38,700 nt of DNA from Cladosporium sp. IMV 00045 (taxonomy: Eukaryota > Ascomycota > Dothideomycetes > Cladosporiales > Cladosporiaceae): assembly GCA_001931905.2 (NCBI GenBank), contig MSJI02000762.1, positions 1 through 38,700 of the forward strand, in the 5' to 3' direction. The notes beneath the pieces are model-generated. The model ran no database searches, was not told the DNA's origin, and saw only the letters and a program-made list of their open reading frames with translations. Each line of letters opens with the position of its first letter. The stretch's first letter is position 1. A program made the translations under genes and the position numbers. Shown in pieces: positions 10,750 to 20,120 of this stretch.

Positions 10750-11289
10750 TCAGTGAGGTACACCAAAGTCTTTCACAACATCGAAAGGGTCTTCAGATGC
10801 CCGGATCTTTCGGAACAATTCGTTGGCTTCAACGTCGGGACTGCGGCGGATATGTTCAATGAGCTTGTGCAGTTGTTCGACTTCGGCTTGGAGAGCCTCA
10901 TGCTTTCGGAGGGTGGTTGTTAAACGCGTTGTGTCCGGGTCGACGTGGTATTCACAGGGGACGTCTTTCTTCGCGCAACGCTTGCACGAAGGCCGCTGGC
11001 CGTCGCACTGTCACAATGTGAGCTCTCTCTCTCTCTCTCTCGATGACTCCTTCAGTCTTATCTCCTGCATCGAAGCTCGATTTACCTTGGCTTTCTTTCT
11101 TTGGCATGTCATACACGCGATTGCTACCTGGGTCCGCCTACGCCGTGGCATCGACAGTTTCAATGGGCCCTGAGGCCGTGGATCTGGGTACTCCGTTGGT
11201 GGGCTGTGTTGCGACAGTTGAGCAGCCGGCATCTTCGGCGCAAGAGTCTTTAGTACTGGCCGTCCTTCCATTGCCTTGACTTGATCCAA
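10750..11289 (-). CDS. Zn2Cys6 transcription-factor DNA-binding module, truncated (153 aa)
   Basis: Exons are 11086-11289 and 10750-11007; intron 11008-11085 (78 bp) falls inside the zinc cluster, a common place in this family. The spliced product reads ACMTCQRKKAK-CDGQRPSCKRCAKKDVPCEY, a full C-x2-C-x6-C-x5-12-C-x2-C-x6-C binuclear cluster. It is followed by a short coiled coil (LRKHEALQAEVEQLHKLIEHI) and the usual linker ending DPFDVVKDFGVPH-stop. Family members normally continue for several hundred residues with a regulatory domain, which is missing here. The stop is less than 300 bp from the transposase relic. I infer a relic or a stand-alone binding module; the intact splice sites and cluster leave expression possible. 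The intron contains a GA/CT dinucleotide run of about 22 bp. Confidence 0.8.
11021..11041. repeat. CT/GA dinucleotide microsatellite inside an intron
   Basis: About ten CT units on the plus strand (GA on the coding strand), lying within the intron of the zinc-cluster gene near the acceptor side. Confidence 0.85.
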
Positions 11290-11864
11290 CAGATGTATTC
11301 CAGTGATCCGAGCACTAAAGAAGAATCACACCGACTCTTCACATCTGAAGCTTGATGATGCAGCGACTGCCTAGATCTCTGGGCCGGTCAAACAAGGGAG
11401 CGTGCATACTCTTTTGTGATTGCTGTAAAGTGCCGCATCGAAATTTGTGCAGCCATCGCAATTCCCAGCAGATTTGTATTGAGCGCCTCATACGTATATC
11501 GCATGCACGACAAGCAGCCCGGAAGCCAATCTCTTCCCTGCCCGCACTTAAACGTGGCCGCCTAGACTTCCCGTCGAAGTATCAAAAGCTCTGAGAAGGG
11601 GTGTTGCGGCAGACGGACGGCCGGCAAGCCCGCTCTTCCGCTTGACGGTGTCCTAGCGAATCAAAAGCAGCTTGCACCGCGACATCGGTGATCTACGCAC
11701 GTGGCTTCAGCTAGCGGGCCCGAGAGCTGATCCTGCTGAAGTACCAGTCTGATGCTTATTTATGATTCGCATCCTCCACCAACGGCCCTTGGTCGCCTGC
11801 AGACGGCTGCTTGTCATTCCCCTCGCCGAGGCGCATCTACCAAACTTACTTTCGCCTTTGTTTG
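11290..11864. other. Gene-poor stretch upstream of the DUF3435 gene
   Basis: Small frames exist (for example 11352-11594 +), but none has a domain or matching splice signals. The first exon or exons of the DUF3435 gene may lie here, because its frame is blocked by a stop at about 11862. Confidence 0.4.
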
Positions 11865-14800
11865 AACAACACGTCCCACGCGCGCGGCGCCCGAAATCAA
11901 GGCGTCAACAAGCGATAGCGATGATTCGATCAATAGAGCGACGATCTACGCGACTAAGAGTCTCGCATATAGCTGGCCTAGTAGGCAAACGACCGAAGAA
12001 AAGCAAGGGATAGGTTACAATGCGAGAAGAACGTGTACGGTGGATACAGAGCGAATCTCGGATGAAGTGACCAGTGTACAGGGTGACCGGGATACAGGGA
12101 CGACGTTACGTTACAGGCTTCGGGTGGTCGGACAGGGACGATCGATCCTCACGGCAAGATAACTATCAATAGCTTAGAGAGTTACTGGAGAGGGTTAAAA
12201 CTCTTGATATATCGCCAGACTGGTTTGAAATACAGCTCAGAAGAACAGGTGCAAATGAAGAAGGTCAGTAGATTCGTATTTAGTTAACTTTGGTGCTAAC
12301 TTACTCAGCATATTGCACACGGTTTGTCGCGTGAAGAAGGCCTCTCGAATTTGACGAAGAGTAAGGATCTTGCCGACCGTCCTGTCGTGGAGAACGTTTT
12401 GAGATTCTTGTGGGAGTTTGATGAGCACAGATACGACCAGTCGCGGATCCGCGTTCAACTCGCTTTCGGCATCTTACTAATTCTTTACATGGGACTTCGC
12501 CCGGGCGAGTTTACCGAGTCTCGTGCGCATAAGAACTCTAACGAGGGCCTTCATTGGGGCGATGTGACGATCATGTTGATTTCGGGACCTGACGGAACAC
12601 GTATCTGGCTTGCGCAGCTAAGAATCCGCAATCGCAAAGGACAGCGAAATCGAGATGATAAGACGTGAGCAATATACAAGTGCCGGCTCATATCAGTCGC
12701 TGACAGCATACAGGCCGGTTGAGAACATCCGGGAGGATCCTTACGACAAACACCTCTGTCCTATCTCAATCTTGTTTGCGCTTGCTATCGCAGACCAAGC
12801 CTTAGTAGGTATCCATACGGCTGAGGACTTCAACAATATTCGATTCAAGCGGAACAAGCCGACCACAATTCTGCAAGTCAAAGAAAGCATGAAGAGCGTT
12901 CCGATACTGAGGACGCTGGACCGCAGTCGTGTTATATCTCCGATGAAGATTCTACCAGCGGGAAAATTCGCTCATCTGATGATCGATCTTGGTTGGCGTG
13001 CCGGATACACTGGGAAGTTCTCGCCCTATGCCATGCGCCGTGGACACGGTAATGCCATCGATCGTGAGTTGACGCATCCGAAGACAAATTATCAGAAACT
13101 GATGTGTTCCAGGAGCCATGAGCGCGGTGCAAAGGCGCAGACAGATGGGCCACAAGAGTGATGACGTTTTCATGCACTATATCTCTGCTGTTTCAGGCGT
13201 CGACATTCAGAATGTAATCAACGGCCGAGATCCAGATCAAGCCTTGATCGATCATGTGCGCTCTATGCAGCTCCGTATAGACCATGACGCACCCCTGCGC
13301 GACCGGTCTAGATTGACCGATGTCGTACGACGGAACCCAAACGCCCTAGATTTTGCTGCTCAGCGTGAAGAGTATTTTGCAAGAGACGAGGACATATTCG
13401 AAGGCACAAGAAGCGCACAACCTTTCACCAAATCAGCACACGAACGCGTTCGTTCAAGGTTCCTTGGATCATACCTCCGATACAATAAAGCCAGGGCAAA
13501 GATGATATCCAGCATACGGAAGCCAACAGGCACTGCGGAAGAACATCCACTTGTGGAAATTGTCCAGGCACTGGCGGTTCTGGCACGTCCTGATGAGGAT
13601 TGGACTTACCCGTTGACAAAGCCATCAGAAACATACGCTTGTCGCCGATGCCATCGACAAGGAACACGAAAGTAAGTATTCTCGTTCATGCCTCCAGTTC
13701 ATGACTGACTTTCTCAGGTCAAATACGACAGAGTTCAACCTGCACCTCCTCAAGTGTCAGCAGCTAGCTTTGTCACAGAGTAGCAGGTCATCAGCATGGG
13801 CTCAATTTTGCAAGAAAGTGAGGAAATGTTTGGTACCCACATGCGGATATCCTTTGAACGAAACCATGCCAGATGATGCTATGAGACACATGAGCAGCCA
13901 TTTCGTGACACCAAGAAGAGTTGGAACCATCTGCAGGTGGGACAATTGCAATACCAAGACGCTTACCAAGACAAGGCTTTTGGAACACCTTACGACAACG
14001 CACGGCATACCCGTACGCATCGATTCTCTGAAGCAGGCTCAGTTTTGCCATGAGTGTTCGGAATTCTTTGTTCATGAAGATGTTTGGGAAGACCACTGCG
14101 CTTCGCATGTCATCAATCCCGCTCTCTTCTGTGGGCAGATTGTGTGCCGAGGCATCATCATCTTTGCGCGGAAGTGTATGTTTTGTCTGGCTGACTCCCA
14201 CCTCTCAGCCGCGCAGAGATACTACAACTTCAACCACGCCCCAAACTTCTTTCGGCACCTCAATACACATTTGAAAACTCTGCGGAAGTGGCTTTTGAAA
14301 TGCCCACATCCCAAGTGTTCTATTGCAATCACCTCGGAGTCAGACTTCTGGGACCATTCGAGGTCTGTTCATGGCATCGCTCAATACAAGCTCGAGTCAA
14401 AGACTCATGGAGAAGATGCAGGCGGCAACACTACACAAGACTGCATTGCAGAAGTGGACATGACCAGGGCAAGTGTCATTTCCGCAACCGATGAAGATGA
14501 TGATGATGATGATGACGATGATGATGATCAAGTAGAGGACAACAATGCTGGAACGCAACACGCTCTCACGGCTCGGAAATCCAGCCAGTGGCACACCACT
14601 CAAGAACTCTGCTCTGCTGATATCTCATCGTCGTCCTCCAAAGAATTTCCATGGGCATATACTTCGCAGAGTCGTATGTCACTAGAAGATGAGCACTATG
14701 GCAGAAGCAGAGCCAGTCATGCCATTACCAACGGCACTTCCAGACGTGGGTTGCTTTCACCAGGATCTGGGGATCGGTTGAGCGACTGCCAACCAGATCC

Positions 14801-15415
14801 CGAAATGATAGACGGGACAGCTCAAGGACGTCCTTCTAGCATCGCAAATTGCACTGATGATCTATATATGCTATCAAACGACGGCAAGGTCCATGGAGGC
14901 GACTATAGTTGGAATATGGACTGGTCTCACATCGACGATGACTTGGAACCCGAACTTCCAGCAGCCGGGGCTATTGTACAAGATACAGAGAGCAAGTCTA
15001 AAAGATCGGTGGCGCTAAACATGTCTCTGCGAATGGATCTGGACATGTCTGAAGCGGCTTTCGATTTTAATGATTGCGGTCAAGAGACAGCCACAAGGGC
15101 CGAGAGAACTCACCATCCATCCTTGGTCAAGGACAATCCAGAGGGCGGGCCCGCTGCTGGTACAATGGCGAACGATATCTCGTGCGATGCTACCGCTTTA
15201 CCTTCGCATGACATGGAGCCATACCCATATCTTAGGCCAATCCCATCCCAATCAGGACGATCTTGTGATGCACCTAATTGTGGAGAAGTCTTCCGCTATG
15301 AGATGACAAGACGTATGCGTGTGATATGGTCGAGGGATCAAGGAAATGCACAAGTGCGTTTAACGCTTCTTGGAAGCTCAAAAGGCACAAAAACGGTGTT
15401 CACAAACTTACATAG
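11865..15415 (+). CDS. FluG-type DUF3435 (tyrosine-recombinase-like) protein with C2H2 fingers; 5' end unresolved
   Basis: Supported exons are about 11865-12031 (tentative), 12098-12263, 12309-12664, 12714-13063, 13113-13671 and 13718 to about 15300; introns of 45-66 bp have agreeing phases. The N-terminal half matches DUF3435: PVVENVLRFLWEFD, MGLRPGEF (Arg codon 12498), HKNSNEGLHW, SPYAMRRGHGNAID (Arg 13036), then RRRQMGHKSDDVFMHYISAVSGVD with the candidate nucleophile Tyr at 13178. The C-terminal half has C2H2-type fingers at about 13828-13903, 13933-14004, 14047-14109, 14178-14273 and 14302-14372, then an acidic Asp run (GAT repeat, 14490-14529) and a disordered region. A last finger (KCTSAFNASWKLKRHKNGVH) ends at the TAG at 15413, but in another frame. 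An intron or a 1-base change near 15295-15320 must connect it. DUF3435 proteins include Starship captains and immobile relatives; which this is cannot be decided here. Confidence 0.82.
14488..14530 (+). repeat. GAT trinucleotide repeat encoding poly-Asp
   Basis: A run of GAT/GAC codons within the DUF3435 gene encodes an Asp/Glu tract of about 14 residues. It separates the zinc-finger block from the disordered tail, and is likely length-variable. Confidence 0.85.
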
Positions 15416-15484
15416 GTTATGCCAGCTATCTAATTCCCATTCCAGTCCACCATTGATTCTCACACTGAAGTATACTTCTCCAAA

Positions 15485-16218
15485 TCAAACAAAAGCAAGC
15501 AACGGAGCGATAAATCCAGCAAGACTGGAGAGCCAGGTCGTACGGATTCTTCCAGCGGCTGTATTCTCTATCGGAGGAAGTACAGTCCGACCTCCTTTGG
15601 AGACAGGCGCTGAAGAGCTTGCCGAAGGAAAAAATCCCGAAAAAGATGTTGCGGTGCCGACGGAGGTCCCAGATGGCAAGATACCACCGGTAGATGCGGT
15701 AGGGAAGACAGCAGTAGGATGAAGGGCGCCTGTTTTGAGGTTCGCAATGGGCGAAAACGTGAAGCAGCAGGCAGCGAAGCAGCCATCGTGGGATCTTGAC
15801 TGAATGTAAACGTATGTTATAGATTCACTTCTCATCTCAATCTCAACCACTCTTTTGCCGTCAGAGTTCAATGCTTCGGCAGGGTTGTGCTGAATGACAT
15901 CAGCCTTGTGGGAACACGGTGGCATAGACGATTCCAGTATTGGTATATCTTCGTCGTCAGTGAAATGGAAGCGTAGGAAAGTGCCTATCCCGCCTTGATA
16001 GTGATCTACGGAAAAAGCATGTCCACCGTCTACTCGTGATACTTCAATGGCTGACCGATGGGTCTCCATCGCGATCGTGGCGTTCCAATCATGTGATCTT
16101 CCTACGACGTCAACATTGTTCGTCACGCATTTCGCATCTGATCTTACCGTGGCCAATTAAGCTGATGCGACCAGCACGTCAGCGGTAGAATTAGGAGGCA
16201 CCACAAGAACGGCATCAT
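15485..16218 (-). CDS. Small secreted, GPI-anchor-like cell-surface protein, 2 exons, 227 aa
   Basis: Exons are 16148-16218 and 15485-16097; intron 16098-16147 is 50 bp (GTAAGA...GGAAG). The N-terminus (PFLWCLLILPLTCWS) is a signal peptide. The middle is Cys-poor and globular-looking with two clusters (PPCSH, CFAACC). The C-terminal third is Ser/Thr/Pro/Gly-rich and ends in small residues and a hydrophobic tail (SSLAGFIAPLLAFV), as in GPI-anchored wall proteins. I recognise no enzyme domain. It converges on the DUF3435 gene with a 69-bp gap if that gene ends at 15415. A plus-strand frame running on to 15722 through this gene is antisense and was discarded. Two palindromic motifs lie 63-87 bp upstream of the start. 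Confidence 0.72.
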
Positions 16219-16280
16219 GGGTGCACTGCAAGGTTTTGAAGCTAAGAGGGATCGTGTATTTATATGTGAAAGCCTGAGCA

Positions 16281-16305
16281 TTCCAGGATGACGTGTTCCA
16301 GGAAC
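16281..16305. promoter_or_regulatory. Palindromic motif pair (TTCCAGGA; GTTCC-A-GGAAC)
   Basis: Lies between divergent genes, 63-87 bp upstream of the start at 16218 (-) and 247-271 bp upstream of 16552 (+). It belongs to the recurrent TTCC-W-GGAA family described in the findings. Its function is inferred from position only. Confidence 0.5.
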
Positions 16306-16551
16306 TAGGATCAAAGCACTTATGATGATACCTGGATCTATACGGAGATCGCGCTCTCGTTCCAGAGTCAAGCAATCGAAAATCGTGTACAGAGACATCC
16401 GACTCACTTCCTGGATCGCAATCTGGTGCATCATATATTCAAATGAGTGCAGTTGGCTATAAAAGTGTAGCTAAGCTCACTGTCCTTTTTGCCATCGAGA
16501 ACCAAGCAATACCAATCAAATCAAGTCAGCAGGCCTGACAATCGCTCAAGA

Positions 16552-18753
16552 ATGGCTTCTATCGATGTTCAAAGCCAGCCGGGGTCTCCGGGGAGAAATA
16601 CCAGATCAAATGCCAGCAATCACAAACAACCAGCAGCTCGAGCGCCTTTGGAGGAAGCCATGTACACTGAAGGTTACAAGTACCAGAACTACGCCGAGCC
16701 TTCGAAAGAGAACGGAGACGTGGAAATGACCGACCCGACGACGTTTGCCGAAAATGCAGGAGGGGACGAAGACGATGGGGATGTAGAAGACGTGGAAGAT
16801 CAAGCAAAAAGAGCGAAGATTCTACAGCAAGGCGCTGACAATCTCCAATACTCTAGAAGCGAGAATGGAGTAAGACAGTTACCTCCTGAGGCTGCGAAGA
16901 TCATCCAAAAAGCGTCTCATGTTTACAGACAAGCCTGGTATAAAGGGAAAGCGGATACCCTGGTTCGAACACTTCGTAACGCCAACGCCGAGTTGTTCAA
17001 GTTGAGCACCGACAGAGACTTCATCGCGGCTCATAGCAAGTTCGTGAAGACCACCACTAAGACTGACAGAAACAACTTCATCAACAGTTTCAAGATGAAC
17101 GAAGCACTGATAGATGTCATCATCACACTTGCTCACAACCTGGTAGAGTGGCAGAAGATGCCAAAAGGGTCCGAACAGACGAAAAAGGCCTGTGACATCC
17201 TGATGACAGTCTTCGGTCAGAGGGGAACGATTCACGCGATGGGAATGACGTATAAGTCAGTCATTGAACCTGATATGATGGAAGATGTTGCGAAGGTGTT
17301 TGACATGGGCATGCCTGTGGCCCCATCGAACGTCAGAAAGGAGCTCAAACTTTGGCTGGAAGGAGATGATCGAGCCCCCACCTGCGTTCAGCAACAGTCT
17401 GCTATGAAGGCACCTGCCATTATCAATAACATCTTTAGGCAGCTTGAAGAGAAGCAGTCCGTCGAGCAGGAGATGAAAGAGCTCCAAGCTATACAGAGAG
17501 GTCTTACGGCCTCTAACAAGTCCATGAACTTCCAGGAATCAGATCACGCTCTCGGACCAGAGATGGTGAGCCAGTTCATACGCAAGCTCAAGAAAGTGTC
17601 AAACAACTCCTATCATCCTTCTTTGCGCGAGATGAAACTGAATTACGCGATATTTCTAGCTCAACAAGGGTGGAAATTCATGGATGAGATCCCTTCTTTC
17701 CAATTCGAAGCAGAGGCGCAACAGAAATTGATCAATGCGAGTAACCAAAGGATGATCACGGGATACACACCGGTGGACGCTGAAGCTGATAGCCAGCAAG
17801 TTGAGCCCGATCCAGCTCCCATATCGGATGGTGCTACAAGCCAGGGACAGCCTGAATCGACGAATACCGACCATACAAGGCAAGGAGATCAACCAGAAGC
17901 TACACAGCCTCGGGAGAGTCATGGACCGGAAGCAGTACATGCCGAGCATACCCAGCAGGAGCACACCCAGCAGCTAGAGAATCAGCAACAACATCAGCAG
18001 TCGACGCAGATGAATACGGCGCCGCAGCACGGATCTGAACCAACCGGATTCAGCGAGTGCTCTTTTGGCGGATCGATGCATTCCGGGCAAACGACAGAGC
18101 TGGGGTACATCGTCGGAGGGCGTCACGCCGGCGGCGAAGGGCGCAGCAGACAGATCATCAATGTCGGCACATTCAAAAATCCCGTATATAAAGTCGTCTG
18201 GGGGAGTTGCTTCGGTCGCAAGAACAATCTAGTGGAGAAATATCCCTTACCGTACCCAGACATTCCTCGGGAGGCCAGAAATCGGAAATCAGAGGATATC
18301 TTAAAAGTTGACGTTGTCCAACTTGACTGGGTCAAAGAAACTCAGCGTCAGCCCGTGACATATTATCGCATCGTCTGGAAAGTCGCCGACTCCGAGCCGA
18401 TGTGGCTCACGCGAAGCGACTTGATATCCTTCAAAGGTAAGAAATGGCTCGAAGAACCGGTCATAGATGCTCGAGAGGATGGCAATATAGTGAAAATAAG
18501 CAGACACGATATGTTGATGGCTTGCTGGAAATCAGATCTCCGTTACATCGGGAAATGCAAGTCTGAAGGATTGAATCCAAGTACCCGCCTACCTCTGGAG
18601 AAATCCGATGAAGAAACAATGCCATGGTTAGTTTGCACTAGCGTAAATACAGGGCCCAAAGTTCAGTCCGGAAATAAAGACAACACAGGATCGAGGGAGC
18701 CGACCGAAGATACTTTCGTCACAGAGCTCGGTGGCAGTGAGTTCCCGGAATGA
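16552..18753 (+). CDS. Intronless 733-aa protein with acidic/Gln-rich linkers and C-terminal chromo-like patches
   Basis: The start is the ATG at 16552, which begins MASIDVQ; the frame extends 5' only by a non-ATG codon. In order: a disordered N-terminus; an acidic run (about residues 75-105) ending in QAKRAK, a weak nuclear signal; a long helical middle (about 120-400) with no domain I can name; a Gln/His-rich linker (HTQQEHTQQLENQQQ); and a C-terminal region with two strand-Trp patches, VYKVVWGSCF (near residue 544) and TYYRIVWKVADSEPMWLTRSDL (603-624). The second matches the Y-x-V-x-W...W-x-x...L core of chromo domains. Similar patches occur in the genes at 24130-24987 and 30377-31229. A single exon this long is unusual here, since most recognisable families in the window carry introns. 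A nuclear chromatin-associated role is only an inference. Confidence 0.8.
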   Translation: MASIDVQSQPGSPGRNTRSNASNHKQPAARAPLEEAMYTEGYKYQNYAEPSKENGDVEMTDPTTFAENAGGDEDDGDVEDVEDQAKRAKILQQGADNLQYSRSENGVRQLPPEAAKIIQKASHVYRQAWYKGKADTLVRTLRNANAELFKLSTDRDFIAAHSKFVKTTTKTDRNNFINSFKMNEALIDVIITLAHNLVEWQKMPKGSEQTKKACDILMTVFGQRGTIHAMGMTYKSVIEPDMMEDVAKVFDMGMPVAPSNVRKELKLWLEGDDRAPTCVQQQSAMKAPAIINNIFRQLEEKQSVEQEMKELQAIQRGLTASNKSMNFQESDHALGPEMVSQFIRKLKKVSNNSYHPSLREMKLNYAIFLAQQGWKFMDEIPSFQFEAEAQQKLINASNQRMITGYTPVDAEADSQQVEPDPAPISDGATSQGQPESTNTDHTRQGDQPEATQPRESHGPEAVHAEHTQQEHTQQLENQQQHQQSTQMNTAPQHGSEPTGFSECSFGGSMHSGQTTELGYIVGGRHAGGEGRSRQIINVGTFKNPVYKVVWGSCFGRKNNLVEKYPLPYPDIPREARNRKSEDILKVDVVQLDWVKETQRQPVTYYRIVWKVADSEPMWLTRSDLISFKGKKWLEEPVIDAREDGNIVKISRHDMLMACWKSDLRYIGKCKSEGLNPSTRLPLEKSDEETMPWLVCTSVNTGPKVQSGNKDNTGSREPTEDTFVTELGGSEFPE

Positions 18754-19031
18754 GAAAAATCAAGGTTGACGCGCCGTGGAGTTAGAGGATTGTTACAGGG
18801 CACCACTGCTTCACTGTGTTTGAAGGCGTTTCGTACTGGTCTTGCATTGATGGTTCTGTTCAATTCGAGTACTTTCGTCTTGTGTCTTTGGGGGCGGGGC
18901 TTTTCTCATCTTTTGTTTTGGTGGGGGAGACATGCCCTGATTCACTTCCGCGGAACTTTTGGATGCGACTTGGCGTGATTGAACTGAGGTGCAGTCGTTC
19001 GCACGGCCTCACGCCGCTTCGACAACTCCGT

Positions 19032-19157
19032 ACGCCACTTCCATGATCCTGGACGCCACTTCCATGATCCTGGACGCCACTTCCATTATCCTGCACACAA
19101 TTTCTATGATCCTCCACACCACTCCTGTAATCCCGCATACCCCTTCTATGTCCCGCG
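19032..19157. repeat. 21-bp tandem repeat, six units
   Basis: The unit ACGCCACTTCCATGATCCTGG is repeated at 19032, 19053 and 19074, with more diverged units at 19095, 19116 and 19137. Because 21 is a multiple of 3, the minus strand reads as a 7-residue period (DHGSGVQ), but no gene context supports translation. Each unit carries a half of the palindromic motif (ATCCTGG). Confidence 0.9.
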
Positions 19158-19199
19158 GCTAATAGCGTAGTCTTTGCGGAAGCGCCATGTGCCGCTATA

Positions 19200-19995
19200 C
19201 GCCACATCATGCCGCGAAGGATTCACTAATGCAAGTTTGACATGAACGTCAGTTTGCCAAGCGAGTTGACGGTTCTGGAATTGGCAGAGACACCTCAGCA
19301 AAGTCACCTCAGAAGTCGATATACGATAGCACCATTCTGTCAAGCCCATCAAGGGATGCATTCCGGGAAAGTGACTGCAGAGACCCCGGGGCGCTACCCA
19401 CCAATGCGCGGCACAGCGAGTGACCGTACGCCGCATGACGCCGCGAAGGAGCCACTAGTGAAAGTTAACATCAACATCAGCTCATTAAGCGAGTCCGCGT
19501 TTCCTGGAACTGACAAGGCCATGTCGGAAGTCGACACCTAATGGCATCTTTCCTGTCGAAAGCTATGTGACAAGGCGAAGCTATCTGGAAAGGGCATCGA
19601 GGAAAGCATTCCAGGAATGTGACTGCAGGGTTCCCGAACTCCAACACGGTCATCGCACGGACATGCGCCGCCATTCCGCATTTACCTTTCCAGGATCTTG
19701 ACAGTTTTGGCAGTTTTACGGCGCCGTTCCAGGAAAGCAACTCCCATGTGGATGCATTTCAGGAACTTGACCTCGGAGTTCCAGGACCTCCAAACGATTG
19801 TGGCACAGACCGGCACCGCAGCTCCACGTCTATCTTTCCAGGACTGCGACAGCTTTGGTGTGTTACGGCGTCGTTCCGGGAAAGAACTTCCATATGGATG
19901 CTTTCCAGGAACCTGACTTCGGGGTCCTGGACCCTCGAAGGACTATGGCATGAACATGCGCCGTGGTTCTTCATCCATCTTTCCGGGATCCTGAT
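19200..19995. repeat. Degenerate long tandem repeats (about 245 bp, then about 145 bp)
   Basis: Block 1: similar units begin near 19208 (GCCGCGAAGGATTCACTA) and 19440 (GCCGCGAAGGAGCCACTA); each ends with GCATTCC(G/A)GGAA..GTGACTGCAG, at about 19358-19380 and 19608-19628. Block 2: units near 19685-19830 and 19832-19975 share TTTCCAGGA, TTTTACGGCGYCGTTCC-like text, ATGTGGATGC/ATATGGATGC and GGAACYTGACYTCGG. A third partial unit starts at about 19978. The units are diverged, so the array is old or mutated. Palindromic TTCC-GGAA motifs recur once or more per unit. Confidence 0.7.
19981..19991. promoter_or_regulatory. Weak palindromic motif copy (TTCCGGGATCC)
   Basis: Lies 130-140 bp upstream of the ATG at 20121, in the distance band shared with other copies. 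It is less symmetrical than the others and also belongs to the tandem-repeat block. Confidence 0.3.
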
Positions 19996-20120
19996 AACCA
20001 TGGCGAGTCGCCTGCAGCCCGAAGGACCAAACAGACGGAGTCCAGCCATATAGATGGCAGGTCATCACGAGACAATGACAAAAGATTGTTGCTGCAATGC
20101 AGTGAAGGGGCGCATCAGCC

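Larger units (their letters stand above)
18754..20120. other. Repeat-rich, gene-free 1.4 kb
   Basis: Contains the 21-bp tandem array and the longer degenerate repeats listed separately. Frames here are short, present on both strands, and follow the repeat period, so I regard none as a gene. Confidence 0.6.

Noticed and set aside
10486..10766. Extra coding region after the transposase relic or as a further exon of the zinc-cluster gene
   Set aside because: No splice join keeps the frame; text has no similarity to regulator domains.
15485..15722. Plus-strand continuation of the DUF3435 frame
   Set aside because: It is antisense to the Ser/Thr-rich end of the GPI-like gene, and a better gene end (zinc finger then TAG at 15413) exists.
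16489..16551. Extended N-terminus of the 733-aa protein
   Set aside because: The extension begins with TTG, not ATG; the first ATG is at 16552.
19146..20053. Several overlapping frames on both strands
   Set aside because: They follow the tandem repeats and have no domains.
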